From Photobacterium atrarenae (GTDB lineage Bacteria; Pseudomonadota; Gammaproteobacteria; Enterobacterales; Vibrionaceae), in the NCBI RefSeq assembly GCF_024380015.1, contig NZ_CP101508.1, positions 186,001 to 250,000 of the forward strand: 64,000 nucleotides of DNA, read 5' to 3'. Shown one piece after another: positions 35,918 through 44,837 of the stretch. The position numbers were made by a program, and so were the translations under genes. Positions within the stretch are counted from its first letter, which is position 1. Every line of letters starts with the position of its first letter. Below the pieces are notes generated by a model. That model saw only the letters and a program-made list of their open reading frames with translations, ran no database searches and was not told the origin of the DNA.

Positions 35918-37369
35918 TTAGCAGCCCGGACCGCAGTCGAGGCAGTGTTTGATCATCTGCGGGCCCAGGTGCAGCTTGGCATTGAGATCACGCAGTGCAG
36001 TCCGGACCCCTTCTTCGATCACCGGGTGGTAGAATGGCATGTCGAGCATTTCCGCCACGGTCATCTTGTTCTGGTGCGCCCAGGCCAGCAGGTGCGCCAG
36101 GTGCTCGGCATTTGGTCCCATCATTTCGGCACCGAGGAAGCGGCCGGTGCCGTGCTCGCCGTAAACGTGCAGCAGGCCCTTGTTGCGCAGCATCACCCGG
36201 GAGCGACCCTGGTTCTCAAACGAGACGGCACCGGTTTCGAAACAGCCGCAGTTGCCCAGGCGCTCGGTGACTTCCTGATAAGTTTCCCCGATCAGCGCAA
36301 TTTGCGGATCGGTGAACACGGCGGAAATTTTCGAGCGGCGCAGCCCGGCACGGATATCCGGGAAGCGACCGGCGTTGTCTCCGGCAATCCGCCCCTGATC
36401 CGCCGCTTCATGTAGCAACGGCAGCTGGTTGCTGGCATCGCCGGCAATGAAAATGGTGTCGACCGAGGTTTGCAGCGTAAAGTGGTCGGCCATCGGGACG
36501 CCACGCTCATCCAGGCTCATGCTGGTGTGCTCAATCGCCAGCTTGTCGACGTTCGGCCGGCGGCCGGTTGCGGCGAGGACATAATCGACTCGGATCACCG
36601 CCAGTTCACCTTGCTTGTCCAGGTACTGGATCTCAACCTGGTCGCCGTCGCGTTTCATGCTTTCGACCTTGACGTCGGCATCGAGATAGAATTCTTCATT
36701 AAAGGCTTGATCGGCATAAGCCATGATTTTCGGATCGGTCAGCGGGCCCACCTGGCCACCCAGGCCGAACATCACCACCTCAACACCCAGGCGTTTGAGC
36801 GCCTGACCCAGCTCCAGGCCGATGACGCCCGGACCGAATACCGCCACGGCGCTCGGCAGATCGTCCCACTCAAAGACATCATCATTGATGATCAGGCGAT
36901 CGCCCAGCTCGTGCCACGCCGCCGGGTAGGCCGGCCGGGAGCCGGTCGCGATCACGATGCGCTTGGCTTCGATGCGGGTATGATCATCCACCATCAGCGT
37001 GGTGTTATTGACAAATTGGGCATAGCCGGCAATCTTGTCTTCGGCCGGGATCTCATCCACGCTTTCCAACACGAAGCCGGCAAACCGGTCCCGCTCGCGC
37101 TTCACCCGATCCATCACCTCGCGGCCGTTGATCAGGATCTCCCCTTGCGGGTGGACGCCGAATCCCGGCGCTTTTTCGATCTGGTGAACGCTTTCTGCTG
37201 CGGCAATCAGCAGTTTGGATGGCATACAGCCGACACGGGCACAGGTGGTGCCATACGGGCCGCCTTCGATCATTACGACACTGTCGCTATGTGCCTTGGC
37301 TGCACGGTAGGCACCCAGGCCGGCGGTCCCGCCGCCAATGATTGCCACATCAACATTCAGGGTCTTCAT
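35918..37369 (-). CDS. Dihydrolipoamide-dehydrogenase-like flavoprotein disulfide reductase
   Basis: A 483-residue FAD/NAD(P)H pyridine nucleotide-disulfide oxidoreductase. FAD-binding VAIIGGGTAGLGAYRAA, redox-active Cys43 and Cys48 in TTCARVGCMPSK, a second nucleotide fold AVFGPGVIGLELGQALKRL and the C-terminal catalytic His-Glu (FYHPVIEEG) are all present. The intact Cys pair rules out the soluble transhydrogenase SthA. No 2-oxoacid dehydrogenase genes are near. It precedes no lipoyl enzyme but follows the Prx-Grx gene on the same strand. The C terminus has extra cysteines (Cys476, 479, 483), which could form a second thiol relay. The substrate is unproven. Confidence 0.85.
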   Translation of the reverse strand: MKTLNVDVAIIGGGTAGLGAYRAAKAHSDSVVMIEGGPYGTTCARVGCMPSKLLIAAAESVHQIEKAPGFGVHPQGEILINGREVMDRVKRERDRFAGFVLESVDEIPAEDKIAGYAQFVNNTTLMVDDHTRIEAKRIVIATGSRPAYPAAWHELGDRLIINDDVFEWDDLPSAVAVFGPGVIGLELGQALKRLGVEVVMFGLGGQVGPLTDPKIMAYADQAFNEEFYLDADVKVESMKRDGDQVEIQYLDKQGELAVIRVDYVLAATGRRPNVDKLAIEHTSMSLDERGVPMADHFTLQTSVDTIFIAGDASNQLPLLHEAADQGRIAGDNAGRFPDIRAGLRRSKISAVFTDPQIALIGETYQEVTERLGNCGCFETGAVSFENQGRSRVMLRNKGLLHVYGEHGTGRFLGAEMMGPNAEHLAHLLAWAHQNKMTVAEMLDMPFYHPVIEEGVRTALRDLNAKLHLGPQMIKHCLDCGPGC

Positions 37370-37439
37370 TTTTCTCTCCAGTTCACTTTGCCGATAAAGG
37401 CAGGGCCGACGGCCCTGCAACACGATGCTTGCTCGCGAC

Positions 37440-38171
37440 TCAAGCGCTTAGGAACGCATCCAGCTCTTCGCTGCCACCGATGTGCTTGCCGCCGATGAAA
37501 ATCTGGGGCACGGTGCTGCGGCCGGTTACCGCGCGCAGGCTGACCGTGGTGGCATCTTTGCCCAGGATCACTTCTTCATATTGCAGCTTGCTGTCGATCA
37601 GGCGCTGCTTCGCTTTGGCACAGAACGGGCAGCCCGGCTTGGTAAAGACCGTAATCGATTCTTGTAGCTGATGCTCTGGGGCAATATAGTTAAGCATAGT
37701 ATCGGCATCGGAAACCTTGAACGGGTCGCCCGGCTCGTCGTTCTCGATGAACATTTTTGCCACCACGCCGTTTTTCACCAGCATGCTGTAGCGCCATGAG
37801 CGTGCGCCGAAGCCCAGTTCTTCTTTGTTGACCAGCATCCCCATGCCCCGGGAGAATTCACCGTTGCCGTCCGGGATAAAGGTGATGTTGTCGGCTTCTT
37901 GATCGGCTTTCCAGGCGTTCATGACAAAGGTGTCGTTGACCGAAACACACAGGATGTCGTCGACACCGTGCTCGGCAAAGACGGAGGCCAGCTCGTTATA
38001 GCGCGGCAGGTGGCTCGATGAGCAGGTTGGGGTAAAGGCACCCGGCAGGCTGAAGACAATCACGGTTTTGTCCGCGAACAACTCAGCAGTGGTGACATCG
38101 ACCCACTGATCGCCCTGGCGGGTGTGGAACGTGACTTGTGGGACGGCTTGGCCTTCTTTTGATGCAAACAT
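37440..38171 (-). CDS. Peroxiredoxin-glutaredoxin hybrid
   Basis: A 243-residue fusion of a Prx5-type peroxiredoxin (residues 1 to about 165, peroxidatic Cys50 in PGAFTPTC) with a C-terminal glutaredoxin (Cys181-Pro-Phe-Cys184, then [18 protein letters not shown]). It reduces hydrogen and alkyl peroxides at the expense of glutathione, like the H. influenzae hybrid Prx5. AGGGGAAA-like sequence precedes the start. It diverges from oxyR across OxyR-type motifs and lies 70 bases upstream of the disulfide reductase gene, so the two are probably one OxyR-controlled operon. Confidence 0.92.
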   Translation of the reverse strand: MFASKEGQAVPQVTFHTRQGDQWVDVTTAELFADKTVIVFSLPGAFTPTCSSSHLPRYNELASVFAEHGVDDILCVSVNDTFVMNAWKADQEADNITFIPDGNGEFSRGMGMLVNKEELGFGARSWRYSMLVKNGVVAKMFIENDEPGDPFKVSDADTMLNYIAPEHQLQESITVFTKPGCPFCAKAKQRLIDSKLQYEEVILGKDATTVSLRAVTGRSTVPQIFIGGKHIGGSEELDAFLSA

Positions 38172-38280
38172 AATATTTCCCCTTAACTGGATAACTCATT
38201 TGATTTGTGGTTTTGGTGACAACCGGAGCCTTGTTCATCCTGCTCCGTGTTGATGGGAGAATTATGTCGCGAACCCATTG

Positions 38281-38326
38281 ATAGCTCTAATCGTTTGCTG
38301 CTATGGTTTTGATAGTTTTATTCTAT
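38281..38326. promoter_or_regulatory. Candidate OxyR binding site between prx-grx and oxyR
   Basis: ATAG-TTTTATT-CTAT (38312-38326) fits the OxyR half-site ATAGNTNNNANCTAT but for one base. A second ATAG-CTCTAAT begins at 38281 with a degraded right arm, and another CTAT is at 38301. The location in the divergent promoter region supports autoregulation and peroxide induction. Confidence 0.6.
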
Positions 38327-38344
38327 TAAAAAGTAAGGGGCGCC

Positions 38345-39286
38345 ATGAACATCCGCGATCTTGAATATCTGGTGGCATTGTCTGAGCACAAGCATTTTCG
38401 CAAGGCGGCGGAAGCCTGCTTTGTCAGCCAGCCGACCCTGAGCGGGCAGATCCGTAAGCTGGAAGATGAGCTGGGGGTGTCGCTGCTCGAGCGCACCAGC
38501 CGCCGGGTGCTGTTTACCGATGCCGGCCTGAGCCTGGTGGCCCAGGCCCAGAAGATCCTGATGGAAGTGAAAGTGCTGACTGAACTGGCCAGTCAGCAGG
38601 GCGACAGTATGGCCGGGCCGCTGCATATCGGATTTATTCCGACGGTGGGGCCGTATCTGCTGCCGCATATTATCCCGCATCTCAAAGCCGAGTTTCCGCA
38701 GTTGGAGCTGTACCTGCATGAGGCGCAGACCCATCAACTGGTCCAGCAGCTTGAAGAAGGCAAGCTCGACTGTATTGTGCTGGCGGCGGTGAAGGAGACC
38801 GAGCACTTGGTTGAGTTGCCACTGTACCATGAGCCGATGGTGCTGGCGGTTCCGCAGGAGCATCCGTGGGCGGCGCAGGAGAGCCTGGCGATGGCCAAGC
38901 TCAATGGCCAGACCTTGCTGATGCTGGGGGATGGCCACTGCCTGCGTGATCAGGCGATGGGGTTCTGTTTTGCGGTCGGGGCGCAGGAGGATGGCAGTTT
39001 CAAGGCGACCAGCCTGGAGACCCTGCGTAATATGGTCGCGGCGGGGAGCGGGATCACCTTGTTGCCGCAACTGGCCACGCCGGCGACGCGCCAGCGGGAC
39101 GGGATTTGCTATATTCGCACGCTTGATCCCGAACCAACCCGGCAGATTGTGCTGGCCTACCGGCCGGGCTCACCGCTGCGGGGCCGCTATGAAAAACTGG
39201 CAGCGCTGGTTGGCGAGAAGATGCAACCGCAGCTGGTCCGGGAAGCAGCGCCCAACCCGGGCTCGGCGCATTCCGATCTGGCGTAG
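38345..39286 (+). CDS. oxyR: LysR-family peroxide sensor OxyR
   Basis: A 313-residue redox-sensing activator. The N-terminal LysR HTH is MNIRDLEYLVALSEHKHFRKAAEACFVSQPTLSGQIRKLEDEL. The regulatory domain contains Cys199 (GDGHCLRDQ) and Cys208 (MGFC), the exact disulfide-switch positions of E. coli OxyR. It diverges from the Prx-Grx gene, its likely target. Confidence 0.95.
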   Translation: MNIRDLEYLVALSEHKHFRKAAEACFVSQPTLSGQIRKLEDELGVSLLERTSRRVLFTDAGLSLVAQAQKILMEVKVLTELASQQGDSMAGPLHIGFIPTVGPYLLPHIIPHLKAEFPQLELYLHEAQTHQLVQQLEEGKLDCIVLAAVKETEHLVELPLYHEPMVLAVPQEHPWAAQESLAMAKLNGQTLLMLGDGHCLRDQAMGFCFAVGAQEDGSFKATSLETLRNMVAAGSGITLLPQLATPATRQRDGICYIRTLDPEPTRQIVLAYRPGSPLRGRYEKLAALVGEKMQPQLVREAAPNPGSAHSDLA

Positions 39287-39360
39287 GGCTTGTCCTCTCG
39301 CTCTGGGGCCGGGTCGTTTAAACCCGATCGTCCCGGCAAATCGTCGGCGAGCTACCGAGA

Positions 39361-39398
39361 AAAAAAAGCGCCCCCTGAATGTTCAGGGGGCGCTTTTT
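39361..39398. terminator. Strong bidirectional terminator between oxyR and mrcA
   Basis: A 17-bp perfect stem (AAAAAGCGCCCCCTGAA with its complement) around a 2-base loop, A run left and T run right. It serves oxyR rightward and mrcA leftward. Confidence 0.93.
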
Positions 39399-39419
39399 GA
39401 TCACTGTCGCCGTTTTCAA

Positions 39420-41960
39420 TCAGAACAGTTCATCTGAGCTGTCGGCTTCGAAAATGCCGCCGGCACCGCTCTCGCTGACCGTCTCGGTCGGCTCAGACCC
39501 TTTCTCGAAATATTCAAACATCGAGGTGAAGTCGGTCCGGTTACTCAGCTTACCGGTATCGCGGTCGATGCGGACCTGGATGATCCCGTCCGGTAACTGC
39601 TTGCGTTGTACCGGAACATCTTCCAGGGCTTGCTCCATAAAGGCGACCCAGGCCGGTTGGGCGGTTTTAGCCCCGGCTTCGGCACCAGAAATCTGTTCTT
39701 TGCCGAGGTTATTGTTCCAGCCGGTGCGGCCGAGTTTGCGGCTGTGATCATCAAATCCAACCCAGGCCGTAGCGACGATGTTCGGGCCAAAGCCAGAATA
39801 CCAGGCATCCTTCGAGTCGTTGGTGGTGCCGGTTTTGCCGCCGATATCCCGGCGTTTCAGCTCTTGCCCACGCCAGCCGGTCCCGTTCCAGCCGGTCCCG
39901 TGGCGCCAGTCACCCCCCCCCCAGATATTGCTCTCCAGCATTTCGCGGATCAGGAAGGCGTTTTGCTCCGAAATTACTTGCGGCGCATAGCGCGGGGCCT
40001 GCCCGGCATCGGCACTACCGCTGTCACCCAGTTCCTGCTCGCTGATGGCAATGTCGTGCAGCACGGCTTTGCTGGCAGTAACCGGCTTGCCGGCTTGTTG
40101 TTGTCCGCGCTGACACTCGGTATCACAGACCTGGTTCGGGTTGGCCTGATAGATCAGGTTGCCGTAGGCATCCTCGACCCGTTCAATGAAGTAAGGCTCG
40201 ACATAGTAGCCACCGTTGGCAAACACCGAGAAGCCCTGGGCCATCTCCAGTGGGGTCAGGCTGCCGGCCCCCAGTGCGATGGCTTCGGCGCGCGGCAAGT
40301 CTTCGCGCTTGAAGCCAAAGCGGGTCAGGTAGCTGATCGCATCATCCAGGCCGACATTTTGCAGAACACGCACCGCCATGACGTTTTTCGACTGGGCCAG
40401 GCCCAGGCGCAGCCGGGTCGGGCCGTTGTAGGTCGGCGGGGAGTTCTTTGGTCGCCAGGCTGTGCCCATGCTCTGATCCCAGCGGTTGATCGGGGCGTCA
40501 TTCACCAGGGTCGCCAGGGTCATGCCTTTGTCCAGTGCTGCCGAATAGATAAAGGGCTTGATACTGGAACCGACCTGGCGGATGGATTGGGTAGCACGGT
40601 TAAACTTGCTGTGGACGAAGTTAAAGCCGCCCACCATGGCTTTCACGGCGCCGTTTTGCGGCGAGACGGCGACAAAGGCGGTATTGGCATCCGGGACCTG
40701 GCTCAGGACCCAGTCCTGCTCGCGCTGCTGAACCCAGATTTGCTCACCCGGGCTGAGGATCTCGGTCGCCGCTTTCGGGGCTGCGCCTTGACGCTCGTCG
40801 GTAATATAGCGGCGGGCCCATTTCAGGCCGTCCCATGCCAGGGTGTGTTGGGCCCCGTCTTTGGTGATCACTTGGGCAGACTTGGCGTCGACGGCGGTGA
40901 CCACAGCGGCCTGCAGTTCGCCGTAGCTTGGCTGTTGGCGCAGGTGCTCGGTAATTTTCTCGCTTGGCCAGGCCGCTTGTTTCGGTTGCCACAGCGTTGC
41001 CACCGCGCCGCGGTAGCCATGCCGCTGGTCGTAGTCCAGCAGGTTGTTGATGGCAGCGGCCTGCGCGGCCTGCTGGAGTTTCGGATCCACTGTGGTGTAG
41101 ATCCGCATCCCGGAGGTATAGGCTTCTTCGCCATAGCGTTCCACCATCCAGGCGCGGGCGCGCTCGGCAAAATACGGCGCACTGAGTTCAATTTCCGCAC
41201 CGTGGTAGCGGGCGACAATCGGCTCGGCACGGGCCTGATCCAGCTCGGCCTGGCTGATATAGCCTTCGTCGAACATCCGGCTCAGCACCACATTGCGGCG
41301 GGTGGTTGCCCGGTCAATGGAGTAGAGCGGGTTCATGGTTGACGGTGCTTTCGGCAGCCCGGCAATGATCGCAATTTCGCTCAGGGTCAGCTGGCTGACT
41401 TCCTTGCCGAAATAAACCTGTGCGGCGGCACCCACCCCGTAAGAGCGGTAGCCGAGGTAAATTTTGTTGAGGTAGAGCTCCAGGATCTCTTCTTTGCTCA
41501 GCAGCTGCTCAATGTGAATTGCAATAAAGATCTCTTTGATCTTCCGCATGATCTTTTTCTCGTTGGTGAGAAAAAAGTTCCGCGCCAGTTGCTGGGTAAT
41601 GGTACTCGCCCCTTGTTTGGCAGAGCCTGAAATGGCCACGACGATAGCGGCGCGGGCAATCCCGATCGGGTCAATCCCCGGGTGCTCATAGTAGCGGCTG
41701 TCCTCGGTGGCAATGACCGCATTGATCATTTGCGGGGGAATTTCATCAAGTGACAGCGGGATCCGACGCTTCTCACCAAATTGGGAAATCAGTTTGCCGT
41801 CGGCACTGAAAACTTGCATAGGTGTTTGTAACTCAACATTTTTCAGCGTTGCCACATCCGGGAGCTCGGGCTTTACATATTGGTAAAAACCAAAAATTGT
41901 ACCGACCCCAAGAAATATGCAAATCAATGCAAGTATAAGTAATCGCTTTATGAACTTCAC
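39420..41960 (-). CDS. mrcA: Penicillin-binding protein 1A
   Basis: An 846-residue class A PBP making cell-wall glycan and cross-links. An N-terminal membrane anchor (residues 5-25) precedes the glycosyltransferase domain (ATEDSRYYEHPGIDPIGIARA; GASTITQQLARNFFL). The transpeptidase domain follows (active Ser in GSSIKPFIYSAAL; KTGTT box in DIGGKTGTTNDSKDAWYSGFG). The start is GTG at 41960 with AGGAA upstream. A run of ten G (plus-strand C run 39913-39922) codes for Trp-Gly-Gly-Gly-Asp, next to a 15-bp tandem duplication. It diverges from pilM, as in many gammaproteobacteria. Confidence 0.95.
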   Translation of the reverse strand: MKFIKRLLILALICIFLGVGTIFGFYQYVKPELPDVATLKNVELQTPMQVFSADGKLISQFGEKRRIPLSLDEIPPQMINAVIATEDSRYYEHPGIDPIGIARAAIVVAISGSAKQGASTITQQLARNFFLTNEKKIMRKIKEIFIAIHIEQLLSKEEILELYLNKIYLGYRSYGVGAAAQVYFGKEVSQLTLSEIAIIAGLPKAPSTMNPLYSIDRATTRRNVVLSRMFDEGYISQAELDQARAEPIVARYHGAEIELSAPYFAERARAWMVERYGEEAYTSGMRIYTTVDPKLQQAAQAAAINNLLDYDQRHGYRGAVATLWQPKQAAWPSEKITEHLRQQPSYGELQAAVVTAVDAKSAQVITKDGAQHTLAWDGLKWARRYITDERQGAAPKAATEILSPGEQIWVQQREQDWVLSQVPDANTAFVAVSPQNGAVKAMVGGFNFVHSKFNRATQSIRQVGSSIKPFIYSAALDKGMTLATLVNDAPINRWDQSMGTAWRPKNSPPTYNGPTRLRLGLAQSKNVMAVRVLQNVGLDDAISYLTRFGFKREDLPRAEAIALGAGSLTPLEMAQGFSVFANGGYYVEPYFIERVEDAYGNLIYQANPNQVCDTECQRGQQQAGKPVTASKAVLHDIAISEQELGDSGSADAGQAPRYAPQVISEQNAFLIREMLESNIWGGGDWRHGTGWNGTGWRGQELKRRDIGGKTGTTNDSKDAWYSGFGPNIVATAWVGFDDHSRKLGRTGWNNNLGKEQISGAEAGAKTAQPAWVAFMEQALEDVPVQRKQLPDGIIQVRIDRDTGKLSNRTDFTSMFEYFEKGSEPTETVSESGAGGIFEADSSDELF
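39873..39922. repeat. Tandem 15-bp duplication and C10 homopolymer inside mrcA
   Basis: CCAGCCGGTCCCGT occurs at 39873-39886 and again at 39888-39901, coding for the repeated GTGW-type peptide. Ten consecutive C follow at 39913-39922. Both are slippage-prone; a change in the homopolymer length would shift the frame within the transpeptidase part of PBP1A. Confidence 0.85.
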
Positions 41961-42104
41961 TTGAGAATTCCTGCTACACCATCGTTTGACCGTTCACTCT
42001 ATTTCAATCAGTAGTATAAAGATAACTCAAAGAAAATTAACGCTGTAGGTTGGTGTTTAGATGAAAAATATATTGCATGTCCACTACCGGGAGCATAGCA
42101 CGGT

Positions 42105-43109
42105 ATGTTTCAAAGCCCATTAACTGTCGGGATCGATATCGGCCACCATAGTATCAAAGCCGTTGTGCTGAGCCAGAAGAAATCGCAGCTGGCGCTGAGC
42201 GCGTTTGCCGAAGTTGTACCGCCGGCCCCGATTTTAAATGACCAGCATACCGTGGATCCCGAAGGCCTGTTGTCAGCAATACGTCAAATCCGGAAAAGCC
42301 TGCCCCGCGCTGCCCGCCGGGCGATCCTGGCCCTGCCGGATAGCGCGGTGATCAGCAAGGTGATCCAGCTTGATACCAACCTCACTGATGAAGAAGCAGA
42401 GTTTGCGGTCACCCAGGCCCTGAGTGCCTCATCGCCGTTTCCGGTCGATGAACTGCGGCTCGATTTTTACCCGGCGGTGTCTCCTGGGCTGAGTGAAATG
42501 GGCACGACTGCGCCATATCAGGTCTTCGCGGCGCGAAAAACCACCCTTGACCCCCGGATCACGGCATTGAAAAAAGCAGGGCTGCGTCCGGCGATCATGG
42601 AGTTGCAGACCCATGCGCTGCTCTGGCTGGCAGACTTTACGGCTGAACAACTGGGATTGTCCGGTCAGTGGGGCGTGGTGGATATTGGCCAGCGGTTGAC
42701 TGAATTTGCGGTGTGTCCGGCCGGCGGCAGCGCCTACCACCGGGAAATTGCCTGGGGGCTCGGTCAGCCTGTGGCAGCGCAGGGGGCGGAGACGCCGGCC
42801 CTGACTCTGCTCTCTCCCGAGCAGAGCGAAACTCAGACCAAGCAGTTGGCGGATCAGCTCCGGCGTCAGCTTCAGCTCTATAACTCAACCCATGCCGCGG
42901 CACCGCTGGAAGGCGTCTGGCTGTGCGGTGGTGGTCAGCATGTAGTGTCAGAGACCTTGCTTGAGCGGCTGCTGGGCCTGGAAGTTCAGTGGCTGAACCC
43001 GTTTCGCTGTTTGCCAAGCGGTAAGCGGCTGGGGGAGATTGCCGGCGAGCATACCTATAGCCAGTATGCGGTGGCGACCGGGCTGGCGCTGCGGGGTGTG
43101 GCGTCATGA
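42105..43109 (+). CDS. pilM: Type IV pilus assembly ATPase-like protein PilM
   Basis: A 334-residue cytoplasmic actin-like protein that binds the PilN N terminus and joins the inner-membrane alignment complex. The N terminus TVGIDIGHHSIKAVVLSQ is the actin-fold phosphate-1 motif. WGVVDIGQRLTEFAV is phosphate-2-like and VWLCGGGQHV is the adenosine motif. It is the first gene of pilMNOPQ, which overlaps gene by gene, and diverges from mrcA. Confidence 0.92.
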   Translation: MFQSPLTVGIDIGHHSIKAVVLSQKKSQLALSAFAEVVPPAPILNDQHTVDPEGLLSAIRQIRKSLPRAARRAILALPDSAVISKVIQLDTNLTDEEAEFAVTQALSASSPFPVDELRLDFYPAVSPGLSEMGTTAPYQVFAARKTTLDPRITALKKAGLRPAIMELQTHALLWLADFTAEQLGLSGQWGVVDIGQRLTEFAVCPAGGSAYHREIAWGLGQPVAAQGAETPALTLLSPEQSETQTKQLADQLRRQLQLYNSTHAAAPLEGVWLCGGGQHVVSETLLERLLGLEVQWLNPFRCLPSGKRLGEIAGEHTYSQYAVATGLALRGVAS

Positions 43110-43696
43110 TGGAAAAACTCAACCTGTTGCCCTGGCGTGATCTGCAGCGTCAGGCGTATCGTCAGCAATTTTATGCTCTGATCGCCGCAGCCTGTCTGGT
43201 GGCAGCGGCTGGTGTCGGGGGCGCACATGTTTACCTGACCGGGCAGCAGGCGCAACAGCAGGGGCGAAACCAGCAGTTGGAGCAGGCGATTGCCGCTCTG
43301 GAACACCAGTTGTCACTGTTGCCGAAACTGGAGCGCCAGCGGCTGGCATTTCGTGAACGGCTGGCGGTGATTAAAGATATCCAGCAAGAGCGGAATCAGG
43401 TGACCCATCTGCTCAATTTGCTGCCGACACTCGTACCGCAGGGGGTGTACCTCAACCAAGTGACCCTGGCGGCGCGCCGGGTCACCCTGGAAGGGGAGGG
43501 AGACTCCAACGGTCAGCTGGCCATGCTATTGTCCCGGGCTGAGCACTCCCCCTGGCTCAGTGATGTAGCGATACACTCCATTGTGGTTGCCGGCGGGGAA
43601 GATGAACCCGCGACGATTGCGTTCAATGCCTCTTTTGTGCTGGCGCCACCGCAAGCCGGGGAGACAGGCTCGACTGCGCAAGGAGAGACGCCGTGA
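43106..43696 (+). CDS. pilN: Type IV pilus inner-membrane protein PilN
   Basis: A 196-residue bitopic protein. The conserved cytoplasmic tail MMEKLNLLPWRDLQRQ contains the INLLPWR-like PilM-binding motif. One membrane helix (about residues 21-44) is followed by a coiled coil and a ferredoxin-like periplasmic domain. It overlaps pilM by 4 bases and pilO by 4 bases, implying translational coupling. Confidence 0.92.
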   Translation: MMEKLNLLPWRDLQRQAYRQQFYALIAAACLVAAAGVGGAHVYLTGQQAQQQGRNQQLEQAIAALEHQLSLLPKLERQRLAFRERLAVIKDIQQERNQVTHLLNLLPTLVPQGVYLNQVTLAARRVTLEGEGDSNGQLAMLLSRAEHSPWLSDVAIHSIVVAGGEDEPATIAFNASFVLAPPQAGETGSTAQGETP

Positions 43697-44289
43697 CCGA
43701 ATGGCAGGATCTGGAACTTGATGAAATTGCTGACTGGCCCCGGATACCACAATGCCTGGCCGCGTTGGTGCTGGCGCTTGCGTTGGCAGGCGTGGGGTAT
43801 TGGTTCTGGCTCACGCCGGCCCAAACAACCCTGGCAGGGCTCAAGCAGCGTGAAGCGGCGCTGCATCAGCAATTGGTCCTCCGGGCGAATCAGGCGGCGG
43901 CACTGCCATTGATCCGCCAGCAACTGACGACGCTGGGCGGGCGTTATCAGCAGGTGGTTCAGCAATTGCCGGAGGAAAAAGAGCTCGCCAGCCTGCTGTC
44001 CGGGATCAATGACATCGGGATCCGCAATGGTCTCGAATTTCAACGGATTGAATGGGCCCCGACGGTAGAGCACCCGCTGTTTTTCGAGCTGCCGATCAGT
44101 ATCGAGCTGACCGGTAGTTATGAGGAAATTGGCCAGTTCGCCGCGGCGGTTGCGGCGTTGTCCCGGATTGTCACCTTGAATGATTTCAAGCTGGATCTGG
44201 TGAGTCAGCCATCCTCAGTAGTGGTGCTGAAGCTGACGGTCTCAGCCAGTACGTATCGCTTCAAACCGCCACAGCAAGGAGGAACGTGA
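43693..44289 (+). CDS. pilO: Type IV pilus inner-membrane protein PilO
   Basis: A 198-residue bitopic protein paired with PilN. It has a short cytoplasmic tail, a membrane helix near residues 21-42, a coiled coil (LKQREAALHQQLVLRANQAA) and a C-terminal alpha/beta domain. The start is GTG, overlapping the pilN stop (GTGA). PilN/PilO heterodimers link PilM to PilP in the known system. Confidence 0.9.
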   Translation: MTEWQDLELDEIADWPRIPQCLAALVLALALAGVGYWFWLTPAQTTLAGLKQREAALHQQLVLRANQAAALPLIRQQLTTLGGRYQQVVQQLPEEKELASLLSGINDIGIRNGLEFQRIEWAPTVEHPLFFELPISIELTGSYEEIGQFAAAVAALSRIVTLNDFKLDLVSQPSSVVVLKLTVSASTYRFKPPQQGGT

Positions 44290-44292
44290 GAG

Positions 44293-44820
44293 ATGCAACG
44301 ATGGAGCTGGCTTGCGGTTGCCATGCTGCTATGGGGCTGTCAGGCGAATGAAGGCTCAGTCGAGCAGGTGATTGCCCGGGTGACGGCGCAGGCAAGCGCG
44401 CAGACGGCTGATTTGCCGGCGGAGTATGTCTACCGGGCCGATCCCTTTGTACTGGCTGGCGAGCGGGTCCCGTTTGCCCGCCCGCGTGCCGAGGCGCGGG
44501 TGCCAGAACCGCAGGAAGAAACAGCCTGCTGGCAGCCCGAAGGACAGCGCAAACCAATGCCGCTGGAGCAGTTTGCGCTGGAGCAGCTTGAAATGAAAGG
44601 GGTGATCGGCGATGGCCAGCGGCGCTGGGCCCTGATTTACACCCCGGCCAAGCAATTGGTGAAAGTACGCCGGGGACATTACCTCGGCTTGAATTACGGC
44701 CGGGTGACCCGAGTGAAAGCCACGGGACTGGAGCTGGTTGAAACACTGCCGGATGGTGCCGGGTGCTGGCTGACGCGGACGGTTTCACTACCGATTGCTG
44801 TAACGGAGCCGACAGGATAA
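44293..44820 (+). CDS. pilP: Type IV pilus lipoprotein PilP
   Basis: A 175-residue inner-membrane lipoprotein with lipobox LLWGC (Cys16). A disordered Pro/Ala-rich stretch precedes the C-terminal HR-type beta domain (ALEQLEMKGVIGDGQRRWALIYTPAKQLVKVRRGHYLG...), which docks onto the PilQ secretin. It is 3 bases downstream of pilO. Confidence 0.9.
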   Translation: MQRWSWLAVAMLLWGCQANEGSVEQVIARVTAQASAQTADLPAEYVYRADPFVLAGERVPFARPRAEARVPEPQEETACWQPEGQRKPMPLEQFALEQLEMKGVIGDGQRRWALIYTPAKQLVKVRRGHYLGLNYGRVTRVKATGLELVETLPDGAGCWLTRTVSLPIAVTEPTG

Positions 44821-44837
44821 AAGGAACAGAAGTACGC

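Noticed and set aside
35918..37369. Annotation as soluble transhydrogenase SthA
   Set aside because: SthA has Thr/Ile in place of the redox cysteines (CTHWGTIPSK); this protein has the intact CARVGC pair.
39606..41342. A 578-codon open frame opposite mrcA
   Set aside because: Same cause as the priA shadow; mrcA carries complete glycosyltransferase and transpeptidase motifs.
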